Shown here piece by piece: positions 22,386-33,153 of a stretch of DNA of 64,000 nt. The DNA is taken from assembly GCA_913057135.1 (NCBI GenBank), contig CAJXNM010000012.1, positions 1 through 64,000 of the forward strand, given 5' to 3'. How positions within the stretch are numbered: position 1 is the first letter of the stretch; every line of letters starts with the position of its first letter. This stretch comes from an uncultured Halieaceae bacterium (GTDB lineage Bacteria > Pseudomonadota > Gammaproteobacteria > Pseudomonadales > Halieaceae). A program made the position numbers and the translations under genes. The notes below the pieces were generated by a model, which was not told the DNA's origin, did not search any database, and saw only the letters and a program-made list of their open reading frames with translations.

Positions 22386-23732
22386 TTAACCCTCCTTCTC
22401 GATGCGCGTAAGGTTGTCGCGGAGCACCGGCCCGTACTCGTACTTACCGGGACAGACATAGGTGCACAACGCGAGATCTTCCTCGTCTAACTCCAGACAG
22501 CCCAACTGCTGTGCCGTTTGGGTATCTCCCACCAACAGCGCGCGCAACAGTTGCGTAGGCAGCACATCGAGGGGCATAACCCGCTCGTAGTTGCCAACGG
22601 GCACCATGGCGCGCTCCGAACCATTGGTGTTGGTGGTCATATCAACGGGCTTTAGTCCGAACCAACTGGATAGATAGATACCCATGACCGAGTGCTTCTT
22701 GGCACCGGGGGATAACCAACCCATGAAATCACGGTAGCGCCCTTCCGCCAGAGCAGTCACCTGCAGGTCGTATCGACCCAAATACGCCGTATCGCTTTGT
22801 ACCGCCCTGCCGCCCAAGACCGACCCCGATAACACGCGGGTTTCGCCGCCCCTGAGCTCACCGGCAGTCAATGCCTGAAGATCGGCACCCAGGCGCGCTC
22901 TAAGCAATCGCGGTTTCTCTACCTGAGGACCGGCCAAGGCAATCACCCGCGGGGTGTACAAAACACCGTCAAGGAACAGTCGGCCAATGGCAATAACATC
23001 CTGATAACCAATGTGCCAAGCCACTTTTTGCGTCGAAGCGCCCATCAGATGATGGATGTGGGTGCCGGGGAGTCCCGCAGGATGGGGACCTGCAAAGGTC
23101 TCATGCTGCAATCGTGGATGACTGCCCACAGGCAGCTGGGCATTGGGCGCTGAGCAGACATAAACGGGGCAGTTGGCCATCGCCGCAAGCACATCTTGCC
23201 CGAGGGCAAAGGCATCCCCCTGCTCTGCGATAATGAGCGCAGGGTCGGCGGCCAAAGGGCGAGTATCGATAGCGGTAATAAACAGACCCGCAGGATCGGT
23301 GCTGGGGCTGGGGACCTTGCTGTAGGGACGGGTTCGCAGGGCAGTCCACAGCCCACTGTTCACAATCTGCTCGCGGATGGCCGCCGCATCAAGTGCGCGC
23401 GCCTCCGCCGCGCTATGCTGCTTGAAGCTCACCGGCTCAATACTGTCATCGACTTCTATGACCAGCGATTGAAATACGCGTCGGGCGCCGCGATTGATAG
23501 CGACCACTTTGCCACTTGCCGGCGCTGTGTACACCACGCCATCGGTTTTTTTGTCGGTAAAGACTCGTTGACCACACTGGACAATATCGCCCTCGACCAC
23601 TTCCATGGTGGGTTTCATGCCAACGTAATCGGGACCGACCAGGGCGACTGTGCGAGTAGCCGCTGGTGTGTCGATCGTTTGCTCGGGCGCTCCCGAAATA
23701 GGGATGTCCATGCCGCGTCGAATTTTGATCAT
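22386..23732 (-). CDS. nqrA: Na+-translocating NADH:quinone reductase subunit A
   Basis: [21 protein letters not shown]...[23 protein letters not shown]. Confidence 0.97.
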   Translation of the reverse strand: MIKIRRGMDIPISGAPEQTIDTPAATRTVALVGPDYVGMKPTMEVVEGDIVQCGQRVFTDKKTDGVVYTAPASGKVVAINRGARRVFQSLVIEVDDSIEPVSFKQHSAAEARALDAAAIREQIVNSGLWTALRTRPYSKVPSPSTDPAGLFITAIDTRPLAADPALIIAEQGDAFALGQDVLAAMANCPVYVCSAPNAQLPVGSHPRLQHETFAGPHPAGLPGTHIHHLMGASTQKVAWHIGYQDVIAIGRLFLDGVLYTPRVIALAGPQVEKPRLLRARLGADLQALTAGELRGGETRVLSGSVLGGRAVQSDTAYLGRYDLQVTALAEGRYRDFMGWLSPGAKKHSVMGIYLSSWFGLKPVDMTTNTNGSERAMVPVGNYERVMPLDVLPTQLLRALLVGDTQTAQQLGCLELDEEDLALCTYVCPGKYEYGPVLRDNLTRIEKEG

Positions 23733-23987
23733 GTGCTCTTCCACATAGTGACAGTTCTGCGCTGATCAACCGGACACGGATTACCGCAACCGGATGACAC
23801 AACCGTTTGGGGGAGCAAGGAGACGTTTCATGGGCGCGTGTGGTCTACGAGATTCCCCCAAACCTCGCGGGCCGTGCACGATGCACAGGCCTAACCAACG
23901 TCAACCGGAGGCAATAGCCAGAGCGTCTAGGGCGCTCTTCGCCGGTCGGCGGAATTGTAGCGGACCGGCGTGTTTGTGACTACCTGA

Positions 23988-25472
23988 TCAGAGCGGGCCC
24001 GTATGGTCTTTAGGGTAGGTCAAGTAGTTAATACCCGCCATTTGCTCAAGAATTCGATAGACCTGACAGCTATAACCAAATTCGTTGTCGTACCAAAGGT
24101 ACAGGACAGCCTGCTGTCCATTGACAATAGTGGCTTTGGCATCGAAGACACAGGCCGAGCGGGACCCAACGAAGTCTGAGGAGACCACTTCGGGGGATGC
24201 GGAATAATCAATTTGCTTGCGCATGTCTGAATGCAGGGCGACGTTGCGCATGAACTCGTTGAGTTCTTCTTTTGTAGTGGCTTTCGTTAAGTTTAAGTTA
24301 AGGATAGCCATGGAGACATTCGGTGTCGGTACACGAATGGCATTCCCGGTAAGTTTACCCTCTAGCTGCGGCAACACCTTCGCTACCGCCTTTGCTGCCC
24401 CTGTTTCGGTCAACACCATGTTCAAAGGTGCCGAGCGACCGCGGCGCTCTGCCTTGTGGTAATTGTCAATCAGATTCTGATCGTTGGTGTAGGCATGCAC
24501 CGTTTCCACATGACCCGTCACAATGCCGAACTCATCATCAACCGCCTTGAGCGGTGGCACGATCGCATTTGTTGTACAGGATGCCGCCGAAATAATTTGG
24601 TCGTCATCGCCAATAATATCGCTGTTAATACCGGCAACCACGTTCTTGAGGTCGCCCTTACCGGGTGCGGTAAGGATCACCTTGCGCACACCTTTCGCCT
24701 TCAAGTGACGAGACAGTCCATCTCGGTCACGCCAGACGCCGGTGTTGTCAACAACAATACAATCGTCGATGCCGTAAGCGGTGTAATCGATCTCCTCGGG
24801 TGAATTGGCATAGATCACCTTCACCTCGTTGCCGTTCGCCACGAAGGATTGGCGCTCTTCATCGACCCTGATTGTGCCCTGGAAGGCGCCGTGAACCGAG
24901 TCGCGACGCAACAGGCTAGCCCGCTTCACCAAATCATCGGGGGCACCACCTTTGCGTACGACCACGGCACGCAGCCGTAAACTGGCGCCACCGTCGGTTT
25001 TAGCAATGAGAATTCGAGCCATCAGGCGACCGATGCGTCCGAAACCGTACAACACCACATCCACCGGCTTCTCAACGGGCGGGGTGGTATTGTTCACCAA
25101 AAAGCCCAGCTGCTGCTCGACATACTGCTCAAGGGACAGACCCTGGCCCTGGGCCTTGTCGAAATATTCCACCGCCAGACGGCCAACATCAACGTGGCCG
25201 GGGCCCAAATTCATCGCCACCATTTTTTGAATGACGGGTGCGGTCTCAAACTCTGACAGCTCATTTTGCTCAACCTGGCGCACGTAGCGATGGTTTTTCA
25301 TGATGTCGAGGACAGATTGGTTCACCAGTGAGCGGCCATAGATATAGCACTTGAGGTTGCGCTCTCGGGCCAGGCCACCCACCATCGGGATCATGGCTTC
25401 AGCCAACGCCTCGCGCTGCTTCCAGTCGGCGAAGTAATCGTCGGGCCGTTCACGTTTTCTCTGCTCGGTCAT
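23988..25472 (-). CDS. gap: Glyceraldehyde-3-phosphate dehydrogenase, long form with N-terminal extension
   Basis: Rossmann motif YGFGRIGRLMARIL, catalytic SAASCTTNAIVP, ~130-residue N-terminal extension. Confidence 0.94.
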   Translation of the reverse strand: MTEQRKRERPDDYFADWKQREALAEAMIPMVGGLARERNLKCYIYGRSLVNQSVLDIMKNHRYVRQVEQNELSEFETAPVIQKMVAMNLGPGHVDVGRLAVEYFDKAQGQGLSLEQYVEQQLGFLVNNTTPPVEKPVDVVLYGFGRIGRLMARILIAKTDGGASLRLRAVVVRKGGAPDDLVKRASLLRRDSVHGAFQGTIRVDEERQSFVANGNEVKVIYANSPEEIDYTAYGIDDCIVVDNTGVWRDRDGLSRHLKAKGVRKVILTAPGKGDLKNVVAGINSDIIGDDDQIISAASCTTNAIVPPLKAVDDEFGIVTGHVETVHAYTNDQNLIDNYHKAERRGRSAPLNMVLTETGAAKAVAKVLPQLEGKLTGNAIRVPTPNVSMAILNLNLTKATTKEELNEFMRNVALHSDMRKQIDYSASPEVVSSDFVGSRSACVFDAKATIVNGQQAVLYLWYDNEFGYSCQVYRILEQMAGINYLTYPKDHTGPL

Positions 25473-25691
25473 GCCATCTCCTGTCCTAGGGTCATCTATT
25501 AGGTCGTTGTCGTAGGTCGTTGTGGCTATTTGTCAACCGTTGTTGAGTGTGCGGCTGTCAGCCAATCAATCGGGTGCCATCGACGGTGGGGCCATTATCG
25601 GTAACGGCAGAGAGGCAGGCAAGCCATGGCTTTTGCTGGAGCCACGCCCTCTGGGACCGTAAACTAGACGCCTTTCCCTCCTGGATTTCTC

Positions 25692-28600
25692 ATGTTTAGC
25701 GAACTTGTATCGTCGTTACCCTGGCCACACAAGCCCGGCACTCGCAGCTCTGTGGGCCCCTGTCCTGGCTCCGCAGCCACCCTGGCCGTCGCGGAACTGG
25801 CACAACAGGGCCGGCTATTAGTCGTGGTCACACCCAGCAGCGCCACGGCTCTTACCATTGAGCGAGAATTGCCCTTATTTCTGGAAAATCCCTTAGAAAT
25901 ACTGGTTTTGCCCGATTGGGAGACTCTGCCCTACGATAATTTCTCGCCCCACCAAGACATTGTTTCAGAGCGCCTAAACGCCTTTCACCGCCTGCCCTCC
26001 CTCGATGAGGGTGTGCTTATTGTGCCTATCACCACGCTCATGCACCGCACCCCTCCGACCCACTATGTGGCGGGTAACTCGCTAGTGCTGGCGATCGGCC
26101 AGGAGTTGGACACTGCAAGCTTCGCGCGCAATCTGAGCCTCAATGGTTACCGCGCGGTGGATACCGTTTATGAGCATGGTGAATATGCCATCCGTGGCTC
26201 GCTACTCGATATTTTCCCGATGGGCAGCCCGGTCCCCTACCGTATTGACCTGTTCGATGCAGAAATAGAGACCCTGCGCACGTTTGATCCTGAGACCCAG
26301 CGCACGGTCACCAAAGTGGACTCTGTCCGTTTACTACCTGCGCGGGAATTCCCGTTAAATGACGATGCCATTCATCGCTTTCAAATGAATTGGTATCGCC
26401 AGTTCGATGGCGACGCCGAGCTCTGCCCAACCTTCACCGAGATTAGCCAGGGTCGGGTGCCGGGCGGCGCAGAGTACTACCTACCCTTGTTTTTTGAGCA
26501 GTGCGGTAAAGTTTTCGATTACCTGCCCAATAACGCTGCCATTGTGACCTTAGGTGACCACTACCGAGCGGCTCAGCGATTCTGGGGTGAAATCAATGCC
26601 CGCCACGAAGAATATGGCATCGATCCACGACGCCCATTGCTGCCACCAGCGTCGGGCTTCGTACCGGTGGAGGAACTGTTTGCCGACCTCGGACGCTATT
26701 CAGTTCTGGAGCTGCGTGAAGAACCGAACGCGCCCGTTCATGCCCGAACAGCACTGCAATCCCCGCCTACACTGCAAAACGCGGTGGCTGGGGAGACAGC
26801 CATCCAACGGCTCGAGCATTTCATCAAAGACCACAAAGGGCCTATTTTACTCTGCGCTGAGAGTGCGGGGCGTCGAGAAATTCTGCTGGAGAGTCTCGCA
26901 AACCATCAGTTGGTTCCCACGCCAGTGGACAATTGGCATGATTTCGTCACCGGCAGCGCCGGTCTCGCCATCACCGTGGCGCCCGTCGATCGAGGCATCT
27001 ACGCGGGGCCAGGCCAGGCTACGCTCATCGTTGAAAACCAACTCTTTGGCGAGCGGGTCGCACAGCGGCGACGCCGGCGTCGAACCGAAGAGGAGACCAA
27101 TAGTGAAGCCATTATTCGCGACCTTACCGAGTTGCGCCCGGGGGTGCCGGTTGTTCATACAGAGCATGGGGTGGGTCGCTATTTAGGCTTACAGAGTCTC
27201 GAGATCGAGGGGGATCAAGCGGAATTCCTCGTCCTCGAGTACGCCGCCACAGACAAACTGTACGTGCCGGTCAGCTCGCTCCATCTGATATCCCGTTACA
27301 CCGGTGCCGATCCCGATTCCGCCCCCCTGCACCGCTTGGGCTCCGAACAGTGGGATAAAGCCCGACGCAGTGCCAGCAAGCGCGCCTCGGATGTGGCGGC
27401 GCAGCTGCTCGAAGTGTACGCGCGACGTGAAGCCCGACAGGGGTTTCAGTGCACCCTAGACCTTGAACGCTGGGAGCAGTTCGCCGAGGGTTTCCCCTTC
27501 GAGGAGACACCCGATCAGCTAGCCGCTATTGAAGCGGTGCGAGAGGACATGTGCTCGCCGCGGGTGATGGACCGTTTGGTGTGTGGCGATGTGGGTTTTG
27601 GCAAAACCGAAGTCGCCATGCGCGCGGCGTTTATCGCCGTGGAAAATGGCAAGCAAGTGGCGGTTTTGGTACCCACCACCCTATTGGCCCAACAGCACTA
27701 CAACAGCTTCCGCGACCGATTTGCCAATTGGCAGGTAAAAGTCGATGTAGTGTCACGGTTCAAAACCGCCAAAGACGTCAGTCAGGTCGCAGAGCGGGTA
27801 GCGTCCGGCCAGGTCGACATACTCGTGGGCACGCACAAATTGCTGCAGAGCGACTTCGCCTTTGAGGATCTAGGCTTACTCATTATCGATGAAGAGCACC
27901 GCTTTGGGGTTAAACAAAAGGACGCTATCAAAGCGCTGCGGGCTGAAGTCGACATCATGACCATGACCGCAACACCGATTCCCCGCACCCTGAATATGGC
28001 CCTGGGCGGATTGCGCGACCTGTCGATCATTGCAACACCCCCTGCACGGCGCCTGTCGATCAAGACCTTCATTCGGGAGCATTCTATCGCCCTCGTCAAA
28101 GAGGCCATCCTGCGAGAGACCCTGCGCGGAGGACAGGTTTACTACCTGCACAACGAAGTCAAAACCATCAACGAAACAGCGCGGAAGTTAGGGGAGCTGG
28201 TGCCGGAGCTCTCAATTGCTGTGGCCCACGGACAGATGCGGGAAACCGAACTGGAGCGCATCATGTCCGACTTTTACCACCAGCGTCACCATATATTGGT
28301 GTGCAGCACCATTATTGAAACCGGCATCGATGTGCCTAACGCCAATACCATCATCATCGACCGGGCCGACAAATTTGGCCTTGCGCAGTTGCATCAGCTT
28401 CGAGGACGTGTCGGTCGATCCCATCACCAGGCTTACGCCTACCTGCTGTGCCCACCCCGCTCATCACTCACCACCGATGCAGAAAAGCGCCTTGAGGCCA
28501 TTGAGGCCGCCGGGGAATTGGGTGCTGGCTACATGCTAGCTACCCACGATCTGGAAATACGCGGCGCAGGCGAGCTACTCGGTGACGAGCAATCGGGACA

Positions 28601-29159
28601 GATCCACAGTGTTGGCTTCAGCCTGTATCTGGACATGCTCCATAACGCGGTGGCAGCGCTGCGACGGGGTGAGATTCCCGATATCGACGCACCACTGGAC
28701 AAGGGCACGGAAGTCAAACTCCATGTGCCGGCCTTGATACCGGAGGACTACCTGCCCGATATCACCACGCGACTGGTGCTGTATAAGCGCATAGCAGCAG
28801 CGCAAACCCAAGACGGGTTGCGGGAAATACAGGTGGAGATGATCGATCGCTTTGGTCTACTGCCCGACCCCATCAAACACTTATTCACCCAGGCGAGTAT
28901 TCGTGTTCAAGCACAGCGTTTGGGAATCGCAGAAATTGAGGCCACCGCCAGCGGTGGTAGTATCGAGTTCACCGACAAAACACGGGTAAACCCCTTGAGC
29001 ATTGTCAAACTGATTCAGTCCGACCCGAGCAGTTACAGCCTGGCAGGCGCTAGCCGATTACGCTTTAAACGCGAACTGCCCGATTTGGCCGCCCGCAACA
29101 CCTTCCTGGAATCGCTGCTGGAATCATTCAAGCGCGATGCGGAAATGGCGACCCCATGA
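25692..29159 (+). CDS. mfd: Transcription-repair coupling factor
   Basis: 1155 aa; CarD-like RID domain (VVHTEHGVGRYLGLQSLE), RecG-like helicase motifs (GDVGFGKTEVAMRAAF, DEEHRFGVKQK), TRCF C-terminus. Confidence 0.98.
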   Translation: MFSELVSSLPWPHKPGTRSSVGPCPGSAATLAVAELAQQGRLLVVVTPSSATALTIERELPLFLENPLEILVLPDWETLPYDNFSPHQDIVSERLNAFHRLPSLDEGVLIVPITTLMHRTPPTHYVAGNSLVLAIGQELDTASFARNLSLNGYRAVDTVYEHGEYAIRGSLLDIFPMGSPVPYRIDLFDAEIETLRTFDPETQRTVTKVDSVRLLPAREFPLNDDAIHRFQMNWYRQFDGDAELCPTFTEISQGRVPGGAEYYLPLFFEQCGKVFDYLPNNAAIVTLGDHYRAAQRFWGEINARHEEYGIDPRRPLLPPASGFVPVEELFADLGRYSVLELREEPNAPVHARTALQSPPTLQNAVAGETAIQRLEHFIKDHKGPILLCAESAGRREILLESLANHQLVPTPVDNWHDFVTGSAGLAITVAPVDRGIYAGPGQATLIVENQLFGERVAQRRRRRRTEEETNSEAIIRDLTELRPGVPVVHTEHGVGRYLGLQSLEIEGDQAEFLVLEYAATDKLYVPVSSLHLISRYTGADPDSAPLHRLGSEQWDKARRSASKRASDVAAQLLEVYARREARQGFQCTLDLERWEQFAEGFPFEETPDQLAAIEAVREDMCSPRVMDRLVCGDVGFGKTEVAMRAAFIAVENGKQVAVLVPTTLLAQQHYNSFRDRFANWQVKVDVVSRFKTAKDVSQVAERVASGQVDILVGTHKLLQSDFAFEDLGLLIIDEEHRFGVKQKDAIKALRAEVDIMTMTATPIPRTLNMALGGLRDLSIIATPPARRLSIKTFIREHSIALVKEAILRETLRGGQVYYLHNEVKTINETARKLGELVPELSIAVAHGQMRETELERIMSDFYHQRHHILVCSTIIETGIDVPNANTIIIDRADKFGLAQLHQLRGRVGRSHHQAYAYLLCPPRSSLTTDAEKRLEAIEAAGELGAGYMLATHDLEIRGAGELLGDEQSGQIHSVGFSLYLDMLHNAVAALRRGEIPDIDAPLDKGTEVKLHVPALIPEDYLPDITTRLVLYKRIAAAQTQDGLREIQVEMIDRFGLLPDPIKHLFTQASIRVQAQRLGIAEIEATASGGSIEFTDKTRVNPLSIVKLIQSDPSSYSLAGASRLRFKRELPDLAARNTFLESLLESFKRDAEMATP

Positions 29160-30544
29160 CGGACAGGCAATGCACCTTCAGCCTCACGTGGGTCCCGCGA
29201 CGGTGTTTTGCATACTGGCGTGGGCTTGGTCTCGTCATGGCCATGACCTTCGCGCCAAACCTGCTGGCGCAATCACCTGCCGAGGGTCAAGATCAGGACC
29301 TGAACGAACCCTCGGGTTGGCTACAACTGGAACTTGCGGTACTCACAGATACCCGTCCGCAAACACTCGAGTCGGAATTTTGGCCACCCTACCCCGAGGT
29401 CAGCTACCCCGGTCGCTTCCGTTGGCTAGAGAATTTATCGGTGCTGGATGCGCTCAAAAGAGAATGGCCTGACGCCAGTATCGAGCACAGCGATATGGGC
29501 GCCATTACCCTTCGATTACCCGACCCCGACCAAGTCATCACCGAAGCGGTCAATGCGCAACTGGCGGCACAGGCTGCGGAAGCTGCGGACGCAATCGACG
29601 CATCAACCGATGCAGAGGGCATTGACCTCGATCCCCTCGCCATCGATGACCCCTCGCTCTCGGGTCCAGCTATCGATGATGTGGCCCTGTACACCGAGAC
29701 TCCACATACCGTGTCCACTGATATTGACGGCACCGACCCGGTACAAGAGCCCGCAACCGAAGCGTCAACCCCTGAGCCTGTAGCGCCGCCGCCACTGCCC
29801 ACCCCCTTCCGGTGGCGACAACCGGAACAACTCGCAGAGGGCCTGAATACTTACCTGAGAGCTACGCCCGATAGGTTGCGCCATCAAGCCGCTTGGCTGC
29901 AGCCGCCGCAAGCGGCCAACGTACCGATACTGCTCGATCTTAACGACGACAATGGCTGGCCTGAGTTACAGGGCTTTGTGCAGCTTAGACGGGGTCAAAC
30001 CCTGCGCTTGGGTATTAATCTCTGGCTCAACACCCTGGCCAACTACTACCCCCAGAGCTTTTCCATGGCGCCGCCGCCCCCGGCGCCAACAGCTGTTAGC
30101 TGGCGCGCGGCAGAGGATGACCGGTTGCTGACCGAGGGGGAAGCAAGGCAACGCCAACAGCGACTTGTTCGCTTTCACAGTGCAATCGACGCCGGCGTTA
30201 CCCCTATGAGTTTTGTCGATCAACGCCCCTACACTGACCCCGATCCATTACCAGAAGGCGCTAACGGCCCCGACCCTACATTGAATAACCCTTGGCCCTG
30301 GCGGCACGTTATTCACGTGGCAGACACGCGCACCCTGCCCGAGAACGCCGTTCGCTACTTCGACCACCCGGTTATTAAAGTGATTGCAACCTGGCGCGAA
30401 TTAAACTGGGGCGAGCTTTACGCGCTGGGAGAAGCAGAGCGGGTAGCGGCTTGCGAGGCATCGACGGCGACCGAGCCCAAGTCTGTGGGCTCCACCCCCT
30501 CCCAATGCAATGTCCGGGTTGGGAATGCCACTTCTGCCCCGTGA
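29156..30544 (+). CDS. CsiV family protein
   Basis: Signal peptide, WLQLELAVLTDTRP..., C-terminal RYFDHPVIKVIATW; position immediately after mfd. Confidence 0.75.
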   Translation: MTDRQCTFSLTWVPRRCFAYWRGLGLVMAMTFAPNLLAQSPAEGQDQDLNEPSGWLQLELAVLTDTRPQTLESEFWPPYPEVSYPGRFRWLENLSVLDALKREWPDASIEHSDMGAITLRLPDPDQVITEAVNAQLAAQAAEAADAIDASTDAEGIDLDPLAIDDPSLSGPAIDDVALYTETPHTVSTDIDGTDPVQEPATEASTPEPVAPPPLPTPFRWRQPEQLAEGLNTYLRATPDRLRHQAAWLQPPQAANVPILLDLNDDNGWPELQGFVQLRRGQTLRLGINLWLNTLANYYPQSFSMAPPPPAPTAVSWRAAEDDRLLTEGEARQRQQRLVRFHSAIDAGVTPMSFVDQRPYTDPDPLPEGANGPDPTLNNPWPWRHVIHVADTRTLPENAVRYFDHPVIKVIATWRELNWGELYALGEAERVAACEASTATEPKSVGSTPSQCNVRVGNATSAP

Positions 30545-31578
30545 TCATCGATGATGGCCAAAATACGCAGCAACACATCCTCTTTGATGGCGTGGTATGC
30601 GACCCAATCGGTGGTTTTAGTGAAGGTGTACACGAAAAAATCCAGGCTTGAAGGCCCGCAACTGACAAAATTGACGATCAGGGTTCGATTGAGATCAATG
30701 GCCTCGTGTTGCCGTAACATCGCCCTTACCGCTTCCACGATCGATGCCATCTGCCCCGCATCGCTGTAGCGGATGCCGAAGGTCTCATAAATACGGCGAT
30801 TATTCATACGTGACGGATTTTCGAGGGCCACGGTTGAGAACACCGCGTTAGGCACATACAGAGGGCGCTGGTCAAAGGTGCGTATTCGTGTCATGCGCCA
30901 GCCAATGTGTTCGACGGTACCCTCAATTTCACGATCGGGGGAGCGAATCCAGTCACCCACGGTAAACGGTCGATCCAGATAAATACTGAGACCCCCTAAA
31001 AAATTGGCGAGGACATCTTTGGCTGCAAAGCCGACAGCGATGCCACCAATGCCACCGAAGGCCAGCAAACCCGAGATCGACACCCCAGCCGACTGCATAA
31101 TCATGATGGCAATGACCAGCCACAAGACAATACGCACCAAGCGTGCAGTGGCGGCAATGGTGGCCCGGTCATCGGAGTCCCGGGGGCCGCGATGCTCGGC
31201 AAGGAGTTCCGCCTCGACCTGCTCCGACAATCGATGCAAGATCCAGCCGACCAGCAATACTAATCCGGTATCCGCTAGCTGCCGCAAACCACTGCGCAGC
31301 GCCTCACTGCTGCCGGTGACACCCAAGGCCGCATACAGCAAGACAATCCACAGGGCGTACTGACTGGGTTTCGCCAGGGCCTGCGCCACAACATTATCCC
31401 AGGGACTTGCACTGGCGGCGGCTGAGCGTTGAAAGCGGTTTAACAACCGCTGAATGACAAAATGCCCCACGACCCCTACCAGACCCAGTACGAGCCAGGT
31501 TAACCACTGGGCATCAATGCCCGTGTGATCCGCAAGCGTATACAGATAGGCAAAGACAATGTCGGTATCGGTTTCCAC
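30418..31578 (-). CDS. Mechanosensitive ion channel family protein (MscS-like)
   Basis: MscS core (GIGGIAVGFAAKDVLANFLGGLSIYLDRPFTVGDWI). Confidence 0.92.
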   Translation of the reverse strand: METDTDIVFAYLYTLADHTGIDAQWLTWLVLGLVGVVGHFVIQRLLNRFQRSAAASASPWDNVVAQALAKPSQYALWIVLLYAALGVTGSSEALRSGLRQLADTGLVLLVGWILHRLSEQVEAELLAEHRGPRDSDDRATIAATARLVRIVLWLVIAIMIMQSAGVSISGLLAFGGIGGIAVGFAAKDVLANFLGGLSIYLDRPFTVGDWIRSPDREIEGTVEHIGWRMTRIRTFDQRPLYVPNAVFSTVALENPSRMNNRRIYETFGIRYSDAGQMASIVEAVRAMLRQHEAIDLNRTLIVNFVSCGPSSLDFFVYTFTKTTDWVAYHAIKEDVLLRILAIIDDHGAEVAFPTRTLHWEGVEPTDLGSVAVDASQAATRSASPSA

Positions 31579-31669
31579 GGTCAGTCCTCGGTTAGGTCGA
31601 CCGGGATGCTACCCCAGAGCAACCTTTTAAGGCTATGTCGTCCCCTTCCGGTTGAGACCCCGGAAACAA

Positions 31670-31702
31670 CTGTATAGACTTACAGCCTGTATAGATCAAC
31701 AG
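31670..31702 (+). promoter_or_regulatory. Two LexA boxes (SOS operator) upstream of lexA
   Basis: CTGTATAGACTTACAG (31670-31685) and CTGTATAGATCAACAG (31687-31702), both CTGT-N8-ACAG/CAG type, ending 15 bp before the lexA ATG. Confidence 0.93.
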
Positions 31703-31716
31703 CAAAAGGGCTGCCA

Positions 31717-32325
31717 ATGATTAAGCTGACGGCACGGCAACAACAGGTGTTAGACGTTATCAAACACTGTATCGACGCCACGGGCTACCCACCAACCCGA
31801 GCTGATATTGCGCGGGAGCTGTCCTTCAAAAGCGCCAACGCCGCCGAAGAGCACCTGAAAGCGCTGGCGCGCAAAGGCGCCATCGAAATGATTCCCGGCG
31901 CGTCCCGAGGTATTCGGCTGGTTCAGGACACCCCTGCTCTCGGCTTGCCGATTGTGGGGCGGGTTGCAGCGGGTTCACCGGTGTTAGCCGAAGAGCACAT
32001 TGAAGACCACTGCGAGCTACCACCTGGGTTTTTCTCACCCTCGGCCGACTATTTATTGCGCGTCACCGGCGACAGCATGATTAACGTTGGCATCTACGAC
32101 AACGACCTGCTTGCAGTACATCGCACACCCGTGGCATCGGAGCGGCAAATTGTGGTGGCACGCATCGACGACGAGGTCACTGTTAAGCGGCTTCACCGGC
32201 CTGACAAGCATCGCGTTCTGTTGCTGGCGGAAAACGATGCTTATGCCCCCATCGAAGTCGACTTAAGCCAGCAGTCCTTCGCTATCGAGGGTATTAGCGT
32301 GGGTGTGATTCGACAGCAACTGTAG
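31717..32325 (+). CDS. lexA: LexA repressor
   Basis: [47 protein letters not shown]; cleavage/catalytic region ([22 protein letters not shown]). Confidence 0.98.
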   Translation: MIKLTARQQQVLDVIKHCIDATGYPPTRADIARELSFKSANAAEEHLKALARKGAIEMIPGASRGIRLVQDTPALGLPIVGRVAAGSPVLAEEHIEDHCELPPGFFSPSADYLLRVTGDSMINVGIYDNDLLAVHRTPVASERQIVVARIDDEVTVKRLHRPDKHRVLLLAENDAYAPIEVDLSQQSFAIEGISVGVIRQQL

Positions 32326-32348
32326 GCCCACACCCGAACGCGCTTCGT

Positions 32349-32609
32349 TTAATGCAGGGTACGCCCCGTGGGTACACCCTTTTGTTCTACGTCCACTTCG
32401 ACTTTGGCCATTTCGGCAAGCTGCGCCGCCGCCTGAATACCGGCCTGAATCATGGCCTTGGCCACCTCTAGGTTATGTTCCATGAGGTAGGCGCTGGTTT
32501 CTTCTGAAAACTGGATGCTGACTAGAGGTTCACCGTCGTCGTCATCGGCGCGCTGGAGCACGATCTCTCCGTCACCCAGGTCGACTATTTCCAATAAAGC
32601 GGTGGACAT
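32349..32609 (-). CDS. Conserved hypothetical protein
   Basis: 86 aa ORF between lexA and topA region with good codon continuity; family not recognised. Confidence 0.65.
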   Translation of the reverse strand: MSTALLEIVDLGDGEIVLQRADDDDGEPLVSIQFSEETSAYLMEHNLEVAKAMIQAGIQAAAQLAEMAKVEVDVEQKGVPTGRTLH

Positions 32610-32688
32610 GCGGTCTCCTCGCGTTTGATGCCTGTGGTTTCACTGTAACAGGGGGGGCATTGAGGTGCCAGTCAAATGCCCTTTGGGG

Positions 32689-33153
32689 TCAATATTCGTC
32701 CAGAGAATCACCCATACGATCGAACAAGCGTTCAAAGGTATCGGCCCACTCCTGATAATCCGTGATATTGGGATAAACCCCAGCGGATGCAAGTACAGGG
32801 CCTTTAGGTCGCTTCGGTAGGCCCTGGGGTAGTGGTGCTTGTAACCGAGCCAGCCAGCCGTTGGCTTCAAGACCCTCGTACTCGAGAACTTCCCCCGGCA
32901 CCGCAATACCCGGACCGGCCTTGGGCAGGTCGGCGACTCGGTGTGGGGGCTGCTCGGGCAGCTGGGTGACACGCATCATAGCGAGCAGGAACCAGCCGTA
33001 GGCATCCAGCAAGTGCCCCCTGACGGCGGGTGCAAAGGCCGCATCGATAGCGCCAGTGACACAATCCTTACGCCCTAGATCCCGCTGCCACGCCTCGAGC
33101 AGCAGGCGCGCCATGTACAAGGCGTGGTTAGCCAAGCCACGCGCGTTAGTCAT
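32689..33153 (-). CDS. DUF6586-like hypothetical protein
   Basis: [17 protein letters not shown]... with position next to topA as in pseudomonads. Confidence 0.65.
   Translation of the reverse strand: MTNARGLANHALYMARLLLEAWQRDLGRKDCVTGAIDAAFAPAVRGHLLDAYGWFLLAMMRVTQLPEQPPHRVADLPKAGPGIAVPGEVLEYEGLEANGWLARLQAPLPQGLPKRPKGPVLASAGVYPNITDYQEWADTFERLFDRMGDSLDEY

Noticed and set aside
26554-27186. 210 aa plus-strand ORF inside mfd
   Set aside because: Alternate frame of mfd with no domain resemblance.
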